The notes beneath the pieces were generated by a model that was given only the letters and a program-made list of their open reading frames with translations, was not told the DNA's origin and ran no database searches. The position numbers were made by a program, and so were the translations under genes. Source: an uncultured Eggerthellaceae bacterium (lineage in GTDB: Bacteria; Actinomycetota; Coriobacteriia; Coriobacteriales; Eggerthellaceae). From it: a DNA stretch of 40,829 nucleotides. Each line of letters opens with the position of its first letter. The stretch's first letter is position 1. The stretch spans positions 1 to 40,829 of the forward strand of contig CAJTXX010000018.1 in the NCBI GenBank assembly GCA_910584145.1. Reading direction: 5' to 3'. Shown here piece after piece: positions 25,563-32,946 of the stretch.

Positions 25563-26654
25563 TTATTTTAACGGGCTTTGCAGCTTTGCCTTCACAGCGC
25601 GTACGACTAGCGGTATACCGCCGGCATCAAAGCATCGCTTCAACGTCTGCAGCCTTCCGTTCCCGATGCCGGTCTGCCGGCTGAGATGGAATCGGTCTGG
25701 GTTATCCATGATGGCTTTGCGATCGACGACCTTCCAGGGCTCGAGGATGGAATAGTCGGTTGCACCGTTGGCGTCCTCGCGCTTGAAGTCCTCGGCCATT
25801 CTGTGGGCGAAATCCTGTTTTAGATCATCTGCGAGCCGTTCGTAATTCCACAGATAGACATCTTGTCGCATCTTCACAACGATCGGGGCGAGCTTCTTGC
25901 GTTGCGGATGTGCCGCGACATGCCGTTCGATCTCGTCGTACTCCGCGCAGACGCAATATGCTTTCTCGGAGGAGTTGATAGAAGACGACTCGTTGTCCTG
26001 CCGATAGTGAAGGAATGCCCGATCGAGCAGCGCGATGCGCTCAGCGTTGGCCCATGTTTTGAAGTTGAAGCTGGTATCTTGAAACGATGCGCCCGGTGTC
26101 TCTAGGAAGCGGATACCGTGGTCTTCGAGGAAGCTGCGTCGGTAGAGGGCAGACCAGATCGACGGCTTCAGGTAGAACACGTCGGTGAAGCTATACGGAT
26201 CGATCAAGCCAGCTGTTCTCGGATTGACGAATCCGAAGCGCTCGTTGCGAGGGTTCGGTTTCGACCAATAAAAGAAAAAATCGCTCTTCACCATGTCGGC
26301 ATCGTTCGCTTTAGCGGTGGCATACATAACTTCCAGAGCATCGGGATCAAGGAAGTCGTCCGATTCCAAGATGGCGATGTACTCACCTCGCGCTGCATCT
26401 AGCCCTCGATTCATGGATGCTCCATAGCCGGAGTTCTCCTTGTCGATGACATGGAAACGGGCATCTGATAAGAACTCCTCAAGGATACTGCGCGATTCAT
26501 CAGTTGAGCCGTCGTTAACGCAGATGATCTCGATGTCCTTCAGCGTCTGTGCCTGAGCAGATGCTAAACATTCCCGCAGATAACGCTCTACGTTGTAGAT
26601 GGGGATCAGTAGGCTGATCTTAGGGTGATAGACGTTTTTCATATCTGCCAACAT
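25563..26654 (-). CDS. Family 2 glycosyltransferase
   Basis: A 363-residue GT-A enzyme. ISLLIPIYNVERYLRECLAS, VNDGSTDESR (47-56), GYGASMNRGLDAARGEYIAI and ESDD (97-100, in place of DSDD) are present; PSIWSALYRRSFLE in the middle and LWNYERL later are typical of EpsH/EpsJ-like enzymes. ATG 26654 or the ATG four codons later could start it; neither has a strong ribosome site, consistent with coupling to the upstream gene, which ends 6 nt before. Part of a surface-glycan operon. Confidence 0.9.
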   Translation of the reverse strand: MLADMKNVYHPKISLLIPIYNVERYLRECLASAQAQTLKDIEIICVNDGSTDESRSILEEFLSDARFHVIDKENSGYGASMNRGLDAARGEYIAILESDDFLDPDALEVMYATAKANDADMVKSDFFFYWSKPNPRNERFGFVNPRTAGLIDPYSFTDVFYLKPSIWSALYRRSFLEDHGIRFLETPGASFQDTSFNFKTWANAERIALLDRAFLHYRQDNESSSINSSEKAYCVCAEYDEIERHVAAHPQRKKLAPIVVKMRQDVYLWNYERLADDLKQDFAHRMAEDFKREDANGATDYSILEPWKVVDRKAIMDNPDRFHLSRQTGIGNGRLQTLKRCFDAGGIPLVVRAVKAKLQSPLK

Positions 26655-26660
26655 GAGATG

Positions 26661-27110
26661 TTAATTCATCTCCCTTGAGAAGGGAGTACCAGAATAGCGC
26701 TCCGACAAATGATCGAGTAAGTTTCGGAACTCTAAGATATAGGAGTCGACGATCCTTTCAACCAACTGTCTACCAGCATCGTCATCGTATATATAGGCGG
26801 AATCATTCCGAGTGCGCAACATTTCGAGGCAGAGAATCTCATCGAGAAAGTCATACGATGCGTAAGCTGGTTTTGCTATCTGTCGCGGAGAACAAGAAGC
26901 GGTGTCGGTGGTGCCTTTGCAGATAAGCGTTTCCTTCAAAAGCTTCCAAGTAAGTTTGGATTGTAAGGACAATTTGCTGATCATGTCGTTTTTCGGATGA
27001 TGGTCGCCTCGGGCACGAGAACCAAAGAAGACGGTTGGCGATGCATAATGGCGTGGGGTCAAGGTTTGCAATTTGTCGATGAGCTTCGATTGTGATCCGG
27101 CATCGACCAT
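26661..27110 (-). CDS. Hybrid nucleotidyltransferase/HEPN remnant (MNT-HI0074-like)
   Basis: A 149-residue ORF. Residues 1-43 look like the start of a minimal nucleotidyltransferase (VFFGSRARGDHHPKND, 27-42), but the partner Asp of the GSx9DxD motif is absent. From residue 50 it passes directly into the helical HI0074-type substrate-binding/HEPN partner (SKLTWKLLKETL, SPRQIAKPAY, LEMLRTRND, YIYDDDAGRQLVERI). The HEPN RN-x4-H motif reads RNDSAY, with His replaced by Tyr. A deletion that fused a neighbouring antitoxin/toxin pair would give this. Start ATG 27110 has GAAAGGA upstream; the longer form from 27137 is less likely. Probably inactive, or a solo regulator. Confidence 0.65.
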   Translation of the reverse strand: MVDAGSQSKLIDKLQTLTPRHYASPTVFFGSRARGDHHPKNDMISKLSLQSKLTWKLLKETLICKGTTDTASCSPRQIAKPAYASYDFLDEILCLEMLRTRNDSAYIYDDDAGRQLVERIVDSYILEFRNLLDHLSERYSGTPFSREMN

Positions 27111-27183
27111 GCAATTCCTTTCATCGGGTACGAGCATTCTAGCATGAGCGGTCGGGGATGGTTTTAGAAGATCCCTTGCGATA

Positions 27184-27219
27184 TGCCTGCTGTGCAGAAT
27201 CGATTCTGCACAGCAGGCA
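27184..27219. repeat. Perfect 36-bp palindrome
   Basis: Each 18-nt arm is TGCCTGCTGTGCAGAATC and its exact complement, meeting at ATCGAT without a loop. It sits in the 229-bp gap between the MNT/HEPN remnant and the unknown gene of the PLD module. No T run follows on either strand, so a terminator is unlikely; a cruciform, a recombinase site or a dimer-protein operator fits better. Confidence 0.75.
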
Positions 27220-27339
27220 AGGTGTAGGTGGGTCTGGTTCGCCGATGTCTTTGGTTAAGCTACTTCAGGTAGCGGTGATTTGCCGCCCCGTTCGGCCTGT
27301 AATTGAAGGTCCGGGAAACAGACAGCTCAAGGCTGAACT

Positions 27340-27804
27340 TCAAGCCATGATATCTTCAATGGGTACATAGCTTGCCCAGGCATCAATGCAAGAATCGAGG
27401 CCGCAGGCGTCGGCCTCCTCGTTGAACAGCGGCGCATCTAGCGCATAGATCTGCGCCGAAGACAGCGCAGAGGGCTCGTTCCAGCTGAAGCAATACTCAA
27501 CAAGCGAGCAAAGCGCTTCGATGTCACCTGCCTTTTGCTCGAGTTCGCGCTCGTTTTGCGCTTTTGCGAAGAGGAGCTTCCGGAGCTCATCGCGTGCCTG
27601 CTGAGATAAAGCGCCATTCGTATCGGAGCAAAGAGATATGCAGTATGCGAGGATGCTGTCTGGTGTTCCATTCATATAATGCCAGACGGTTTTTGGTAGG
27701 GCATATGCGTGAGCTGCTCCAAGGATGCAGCAAACCGTATCTTTTCCGAGAAGGCTAACGTAATCGACTAGCCGCGAACCCTGTTCAACATCGGTACAAC
27801 TCAT
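27340..27804 (-). CDS. Unknown 154-residue protein, divergent from the PLD pair
   Basis: Soluble and cysteine-rich for its size (nine Cys), mainly helical by composition: LVDYVSLLGKDTVCCILGAAHAYALP, ARDELRKLLFAKAQNERELEQ, and an acidic C-terminal third (FNEEADACGLDSCIDAW). No family recognised. ATG 27804 has GGGAG 8 nt upstream. Only 83 bp separate its start from the first PLD gene on the other strand, so they probably share a control region; it may regulate or inhibit the nucleases. That role is inference from position. Confidence 0.6.
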   Translation of the reverse strand: MSCTDVEQGSRLVDYVSLLGKDTVCCILGAAHAYALPKTVWHYMNGTPDSILAYCISLCSDTNGALSQQARDELRKLLFAKAQNERELEQKAGDIEALCSLVEYCFSWNEPSALSSAQIYALDAPLFNEEADACGLDSCIDAWASYVPIEDIMA

Positions 27805-27836
27805 ACCGCATCTCCCGTAGCAATGCTCCGATCTGG

Positions 27837-27853
27837 TGCTTTAAAATAAAGCA
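27837..27853. promoter_or_regulatory. Operator-like inverted repeat between the divergent genes
   Basis: TGCTTTA-AAA-TAAAGCA, a perfect 7-bp dyad with a 3-nt centre, in the 83-bp divergent promoter region. Its AT-rich middle could overlap a -10 element of either gene. Confidence 0.45.
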
Positions 27854-27887
27854 TCGTAGAGCGTGCTGCAAGATGGGAGCTGTCGGC

Positions 27888-28832
27888 ATGGAAGATGGTC
27901 TTTACACGTGGTTCATCCCGAATCCTGCCGACGGCCGAGGTGAAACAGCTCCAATCGCTGAAGCGATCCATGCATTGCTTGCTGCAACGGGCTACAGCAA
28001 CGATGTTATCGTGGCTCCTGGTAATTTATCGGGCTGTCCCGAAGAGCTGTTTGCAAAGTTCGATGGTCTTGCTGATAAAGATATTCACCCGAAAGACCCG
28101 AACGCGAAGATGGCATCTAGGAAAGTCAGGGTCTCGTTGCTCAGAGACATGAACAGCGACGATGCTCTATATAGGGATAAGTACGAAAAGGAGCTGAGGT
28201 CTGCCGAACACCTCTTTGAATCAGGTTATGGATTCGAATTATATCGAGCGCGCAGGAATCACAGTAAAGTTGTAATTCTCTATTCGGAGAAGTCGGGCGC
28301 TGATCCGACCTTTCCATCCCTAAGAGCGTCTGGGTCTAGCTTGATCGTTGACATGGACAGCTTTCTTGGGTCTATTACAGTGAATGCAGTTATCGTGGGC
28401 TCATCGAACTTCAACTCGCGAGCATATTTCAATACGCCACGTGGGGGGAACGAACGAGCTGAAGCCGATCTAGCTATCATCCGAGCTTTGCCGAGCGATT
28501 ACGCTACGGATGGTAAGGAGCAAGATCAGGATAGCGAGAATCCAGATTATAACGAAGAGGAGAGGACTGGATTCTCCATTACGCTTCCTGGCAGGGAAGG
28601 TAAAGGCGTGATCGCGATCAGCTATTCTGATGGGCATGCTGGCCCTCGGAGTAGTCAAGAGGTATCTGTGCCGATCGACAGTTTTTCAGAATGTCTATTC
28701 GGGAGATGCAAGAAGAAGCGATTGATAGAGTCAGAGCCTTATCTAAACAGCCTGCTTCGGTTGATGCTCTGTGAATACGATCAGGCAACTGATGGGCCAC
28801 CAGCTTTTTCGGGCGCCGGAAGTAAAGGATAG
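27888..28832 (+). CDS. PLD-type nuclease-like protein A
   Basis: 314 residues. It carries one phospholipase-D/BfiI-type half site: H125-S-K127 (RNHSKVVILY), then G171-S-S-N174 (ITVNAVIVGSSNFNSRAYF), and E192 (ERAEADLAII) where PLD-family restriction enzymes have an acidic residue. The usual Asp after HxK is absent, as in that nuclease branch. A single half site implies a homodimer or pairing with protein B. N-terminus LYTWFIPNPA and the block VIVAPGNLSG recur in B. The C-terminus has EPYLNSLLRLMLCE. Start ATG 27888 is preferred to ATG 27873 because GGGAG lies 8 nt before it. Cytosolic. Protein B begins 12 nt after the stop. Confidence 0.75.
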   Translation: MEDGLYTWFIPNPADGRGETAPIAEAIHALLAATGYSNDVIVAPGNLSGCPEELFAKFDGLADKDIHPKDPNAKMASRKVRVSLLRDMNSDDALYRDKYEKELRSAEHLFESGYGFELYRARRNHSKVVILYSEKSGADPTFPSLRASGSSLIVDMDSFLGSITVNAVIVGSSNFNSRAYFNTPRGGNERAEADLAIIRALPSDYATDGKEQDQDSENPDYNEEERTGFSITLPGREGKGVIAISYSDGHAGPRSSQEVSVPIDSFSECLFGRCKKKRLIESEPYLNSLLRLMLCEYDQATDGPPAFSGAGSKG

Positions 28833-28844
28833 GACGGCTAGCTG

Positions 28845-29789
28845 ATGAGGGGAGAAGATAGGAACATCGCACATGAAGAAAACGATGTGCTCTACCTGTG
28901 GTTCTTACCTAAATTGCCGAAACCTTCTGTTCCGGCTATGCAGTGCCATGGGTTTCTTGGCGACGAGGAGGACCTGCGTGTGAAGCAGATTCGTCGCCGT
29001 CTTGAAGAGATCGATAAGAGTTTACAAGAGAAATACGAGGACCTTCGCAAGGCGATCAACTTCAAGCCTCCATATATGGTGGCGCGTGCGATCGTCGATA
29101 TACTGGCAAGGGATACGGGTATCAGCGATGCGCTTCTGTATCCGGGGTATCTTTCGCGTGGAGACGGTGTTGGCAGATTCTATGATCGATTTGGCGAGAT
29201 GTGCACTATGAGGAAGGCCGCTTTCCCCAACATAGCGCTTATGGGCGGGATGAGCGGCGCCGATAGCGCAGCTTATAGAGCGAATATCGAGAGGCTTGAA
29301 AAGGATGGGCATCTTGCAGGAGGATATGCGGGGCAGATCGCTGGCGCTGCGGGGCAAGATCATAGCAAGGTGTGGTTCCTGTACTCATTCGATGATGTTG
29401 TGGAGGAAGACAGCAGATCTGTAACGGGTTTAGAGGGCTTCTTAGCCTCGATCACGGTTCATGCTGTGATCGTCGGCTCGAGCAACGTAAGCGACTCGAC
29501 GTATTTCGGCGGTCGTGATGAGCGGTTCACCTATGGCGAAATGGACGTTGCTCTGATCGCGTGTTCCGAATCATGCGAGGACGCTGTCTCTCAAGAAGAA
29601 TACCTATCAAGCGAGGAACTCCTTGCTCGGTATCTCGGTCTATCTGGCGGGGAGGCAGACCGGGTGCTGGCCGAGTATGGCCTAACACTGTTCTCGAAGG
29701 TCTATCACATAGGTGGCTCAAGCCCGCATCGTTACCTAAAGTCGATGCTGGAACAGAAAATGAAGAGCCTGCAAAGCTCGCAGAGGTAG
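28845..29789 (+). CDS. PLD-type nuclease-like protein B, paralogue of A
   Basis: 314 residues, the same length as protein A. H173-S-K175 (QDHSKVWFLYSF), G211-S-S-N214 (ITVHAVIVGSSNVSDSTYF) and E232 (TYGEMDVALIA) repeat the PLD half site; LYLWFLPKLP, LLYPGYLSRG and RYLKSMLEQKM align with blocks of A. The region between residues 38 and 75 is an extra charged coiled-coil-like stretch (LRVKQIRRRLEEIDKSLQ). The two likely form a heterodimeric phosphodiesterase acting on nucleic acid, or less likely lipid. ATG 28845 has a distant AAAGGA only, consistent with coupling to A. The divergence between A and B points to an old duplication. Confidence 0.75.
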   Translation: MRGEDRNIAHEENDVLYLWFLPKLPKPSVPAMQCHGFLGDEEDLRVKQIRRRLEEIDKSLQEKYEDLRKAINFKPPYMVARAIVDILARDTGISDALLYPGYLSRGDGVGRFYDRFGEMCTMRKAAFPNIALMGGMSGADSAAYRANIERLEKDGHLAGGYAGQIAGAAGQDHSKVWFLYSFDDVVEEDSRSVTGLEGFLASITVHAVIVGSSNVSDSTYFGGRDERFTYGEMDVALIACSESCEDAVSQEEYLSSEELLARYLGLSGGEADRVLAEYGLTLFSKVYHIGGSSPHRYLKSMLEQKMKSLQSSQR

Positions 29790-29918
29790 AGGTGCCACCT
29801 TGCTATGCGAGCTTTTGTTTGGGGCGCTAAGACATAGGGTGACGCCATGGAACTCATGGCAAAACGGTAAAAAGATACGTATAGACCATATTCAAACAGG
29901 CTATAACAGGCTAACCTG

Positions 29919-30953
29919 ATGCTGTGGTCGAAACGGATGGATATGGCTGATAACCGAATTGCATATTTAGATATATTGAAGATCGCTGCGCTTTTCTTCG
30001 TGGTCTGCATCCATTTGGTTGCTGGTTTGTTCGTTGGACAGCCGGTCGATTCCGATGCGTGGCTTCGGGCTAATGTCATTGATTCTGCTTCAAGATGGTG
30101 TGTCCCTGTATTCGTGATGGTGAGCGGTGCTCTAATGCTGAGGCCAGATAAGGACCTCTCTATCAAGCGGCTCTATTCGAAGAATATCGCTAGAATCGCT
30201 ATTGCGTTTTTGGTGTGGTCGTTGTTCTACGCGTTGATTTCCGTATATCGAGACGGATTCGAAGGATGGCGTTCTCTTTTTGAGATGATCGTGCTCGGTA
30301 AGTACCATATGTGGTTCATCTTCATGATACTAAGCGTTTATATGCTACTACCGGTTCTAAGGTTGATCGCTCAAAATCGGACGGTTCTCACCTATACCAT
30401 TATCATTTGGCTCGTATTGCTGCTAGTCTCGGAATGGGCGCAGCTTTTTCCTGGTACCACTTATTCGAGTCTTATAGCGAAGGCCTCTCTTAACATCGGA
30501 TATCTAGGATATGCTCTTGTCGGCTATTGGCTTTCAACCTACAGCATATCGAAGCGGATGGTTATCTCGCTGGCTTGTTTAGGTATTCTGGGCATGTTGG
30601 TTACTTTTGTCGGGACAGCTGGTTTGAGCTTGGCAGATGGTGCTTGCGACACGCTCTATGACTATTGTTCTGCTAATGTTGCCGCGTCGGCGATTGCGGT
30701 GTTCGCTTTTGCGAGGCAGACGACTGGTCGTCGTGTCTGGAACGGGAATGTCCAGCGAGTAGTTTCCAAGATGGGTGACAGATCGCTCGGGGTTTATTTC
30801 GTGCATGTGTTCTTTCTAGAGCTATTTGATATCAATATTGCATCTTTTAATGTGATAGAAATCGCCCTCTACGCTTGCGGTATCTTCGCTCTTTCATACA
30901 TCGTGGCATTTCTGTTGCGTAGCATTCCCAAGATCGGGAAGTGTATTGCATAG
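29919..30953 (+). CDS. Acyltransferase 3 family membrane protein
   Basis: A 344-residue integral membrane protein with about ten helices. RIAYLDILKIAALFFVVCIHL near the N-terminus carries the conserved catalytic-type His of the family, and WCVPVFVMVSGALML plus GKYHMWFIFMILSVYMLLPVL follow. Related proteins (OafA, WecH) transfer acetyl or other acyl groups to surface polysaccharides, which fits the glycosyltransferases around it. The start is uncertain: ATG 29919, or ATG 29937 or 29943, none with a strong ribosome site; two CAGGCTA direct repeats lie just upstream. Confidence 0.88.
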   Translation: MLWSKRMDMADNRIAYLDILKIAALFFVVCIHLVAGLFVGQPVDSDAWLRANVIDSASRWCVPVFVMVSGALMLRPDKDLSIKRLYSKNIARIAIAFLVWSLFYALISVYRDGFEGWRSLFEMIVLGKYHMWFIFMILSVYMLLPVLRLIAQNRTVLTYTIIIWLVLLLVSEWAQLFPGTTYSSLIAKASLNIGYLGYALVGYWLSTYSISKRMVISLACLGILGMLVTFVGTAGLSLADGACDTLYDYCSANVAASAIAVFAFARQTTGRRVWNGNVQRVVSKMGDRSLGVYFVHVFFLELFDINIASFNVIEIALYACGIFALSYIVAFLLRSIPKIGKCIA

Positions 30954-31014
30954 CACTTTCCGAGTCGGCACGTCTTGGTGTGGTCTATTTTTTCTTAGAG
31001 ATTATGTTGGCAAA

Positions 31015-31044
31015 TTGTTACATTTATGCGTAGTTCTTTATAGT
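31015..31044 (+). promoter_or_regulatory. Candidate promoter of the amidase-glucosaminidase operon
   Basis: TTGTTA (31015-31020), 18 nt, TATAGT (31039-31044) in an AT-rich gap, about 54 nt before ATG 31098. Confidence 0.45.
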
Positions 31045-31097
31045 ATTGCAGTCTAGGTGGGTTTTTTGGCACGAATACACGAGTGAGGAAGTTCTCG

Positions 31098-32936
31098 ATG
31101 AGGGCGGATAAGGTCGCAAAGAGTCTTCTGGCTACGGTGCTTGCAGTGGGGCTGATGGTTCCTGTGCCGGCTCTTGCCGTAGCCAACGATGTAGACTTCA
31201 ATCAAGATGTCGATTCGAGCGAGAATAAGACTCGGGCTGAATCTATGGATTCGATTTCCGACCGCGGTGCATCTGTCGAAGATGATCTCGTTGCTTCTGT
31301 GGAATCCCCTGTCGGGTGCATCCCGGAATTGCTGGAAGATCAAAGCCTCTTAAGCGACGAAGAGATAGCGGCAGCTCTCAGTAGCGGTGATGTCGATCTC
31401 GCTGATAGCGATGATCGTATTGAACCAAAATCTCGTGCAGTTCGTTCGTATAGGATGCAAGCATTCTCCGGATCGGATAGATATGAGACATCGTCGCTTC
31501 AGGCTATGCAATGGACGAATATCGCTAGTGGAACCGTGGTGATAACGAATGGGGATAAATTCCCGGATTCCCTAACTGCGTCGGGCCTTGCTGGTGCGCT
31601 GGGTAGCCCGGTTCTGCTCGTGCCGACTGGCAGTTTGAACGCTTACTCGAAGAGCGCTCTCCAGCATATGAGAAGAGTGGGGGCTATAAAGGCTATAGTT
31701 ATCGGCGGTACAAGTGTGATCTCGCCGAATGTCGTTAGCCAGATCGAGTCCCTTGGGCTCAAAGTTGAAACAAGGCTTGCTGGTGCTGATCGGTACGATA
31801 CCCAGATGAAGATCTATGATTATGGCCGTAGTCGTAATTTTTGGACAGATCAACTTGTGCTAGTCGCTTCAGGTTCTGATAATGCCTTCTGTGATGCTCT
31901 CTCAGCCTCGCCAGTATCCTATAATCGCAATGCTCCGATCTTCCTCTCCAATGGCTCATCAAAAACACTCGACAGTGCTCAAAAAACAGCTTTGCAGGCG
32001 GCTGGGAAATTCGGCAGGGCAATCATCGTTGGGGGTCCTGACTGCGTTTCTGACGTTGCGGTGAATTATATGAAAACCGTTAGCAATAGCAGTGAGCGAA
32101 TCTGGGGACAAGATAGATATTCGACAAGCAGAAACCTTGCATCGAAGGCGATCAGTAATGGATGGCTTAGCAAGAACAATGCAGCGTTCGCCTCCGGTTC
32201 TGCTCCATGGGATTCGCTTGGTGGAGCGGCATTGCAGGGGTTGCATGGTTCTGTGCTCATTCTTGTGGGAAAGGATAAACCAACCGAAGCGACTCGTATC
32301 ATAAGCGGCGCCTCAACAGTGAAGGTCTTTGGCGGTAAAGCTGTTGTTCCGAGCGCAGTGCGTTTGGATATTGCCGACTCGCTGGGCATCCCCTATGCTC
32401 AAGTCGAGGGTTTCAAAGTTTATATCGATGCTGGACATGGCCAGAATAGCAGCAATAATGGCTTTTTTGATCCGGGCGCATGCAGCAATGGGAGACGTGA
32501 GGTCGACTATACGCAAGATGCTGCCGAGAATCTTGCCTCCGCATTACGCGATAGGGGTGTAGCCGTTTATGTGAATAAGAGCGGCTGGTATAAACTGCGT
32601 CATGCTCAGGCGGTAGCGCTTGGTTGCGATATGCTTATCTCAATTCACTTCAATTCTGGCGGTAACGGCAGAGGAAGCGGGTCGGAGTCGTATATCCATT
32701 CATTCTCGGCAAGTTGGAAATCGGTAGATTTGCAGAATCGAGTGCATCCCGCTCTCATTCGAGGAATGGGTCTGAGCGACAGAGGAAAGCATAGAGAGCA
32801 ATTGGCTGTTGTTGGGGGAGAATTACCGGCGTGCCTTCTCGAAGTTGGATTCATTGACAATGATTCTGATATATCGCGTTACAATGCGCAAAAGCGCAAC
32901 TTAGCCAATTCTTTAGCAGATTCGTTGACGAAGTAA
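31098..32936 (+). CDS. Secreted N-acetylmuramoyl-L-alanine amidase with three CWB2 repeats
   Basis: 612 residues. A Sec signal peptide (residues 1-29, LLATVLAVGLMVPVPALAVA) is followed by an acidic spacer, then three cell-wall-binding type 2 repeats (about 120-435; FSGSDRYETS, LAGADRYDTQ, IWGQDRYSTS; each with a GG-T/P loop such as AIVIGGTSVIS). The Amidase_3 domain (about 440-612) has the zinc ligands in IDAGHG, RREVDYTQ and ISIHFNSG, and the catalytic Glu in LLEVGFIDN. It cuts the bond between muramic acid and the stem peptide while held on the wall. ATG 31098 is preferred to GTG 31083 because GAGGAAG lies 6 nt upstream. The glucosaminidase follows directly. Confidence 0.92.
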   Translation: MRADKVAKSLLATVLAVGLMVPVPALAVANDVDFNQDVDSSENKTRAESMDSISDRGASVEDDLVASVESPVGCIPELLEDQSLLSDEEIAAALSSGDVDLADSDDRIEPKSRAVRSYRMQAFSGSDRYETSSLQAMQWTNIASGTVVITNGDKFPDSLTASGLAGALGSPVLLVPTGSLNAYSKSALQHMRRVGAIKAIVIGGTSVISPNVVSQIESLGLKVETRLAGADRYDTQMKIYDYGRSRNFWTDQLVLVASGSDNAFCDALSASPVSYNRNAPIFLSNGSSKTLDSAQKTALQAAGKFGRAIIVGGPDCVSDVAVNYMKTVSNSSERIWGQDRYSTSRNLASKAISNGWLSKNNAAFASGSAPWDSLGGAALQGLHGSVLILVGKDKPTEATRIISGASTVKVFGGKAVVPSAVRLDIADSLGIPYAQVEGFKVYIDAGHGQNSSNNGFFDPGACSNGRREVDYTQDAAENLASALRDRGVAVYVNKSGWYKLRHAQAVALGCDMLISIHFNSGGNGRGSGSESYIHSFSASWKSVDLQNRVHPALIRGMGLSDRGKHREQLAVVGGELPACLLEVGFIDNDSDISRYNAQKRNLANSLADSLTK

Positions 32937-32946
32937 GAGGATGAAG

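Noticed and set aside
27158..27370. 70-codon plus-strand ORF across the 36-bp palindrome
   Set aside because: No ribosome site or family character; it is open only by chance around the palindrome.
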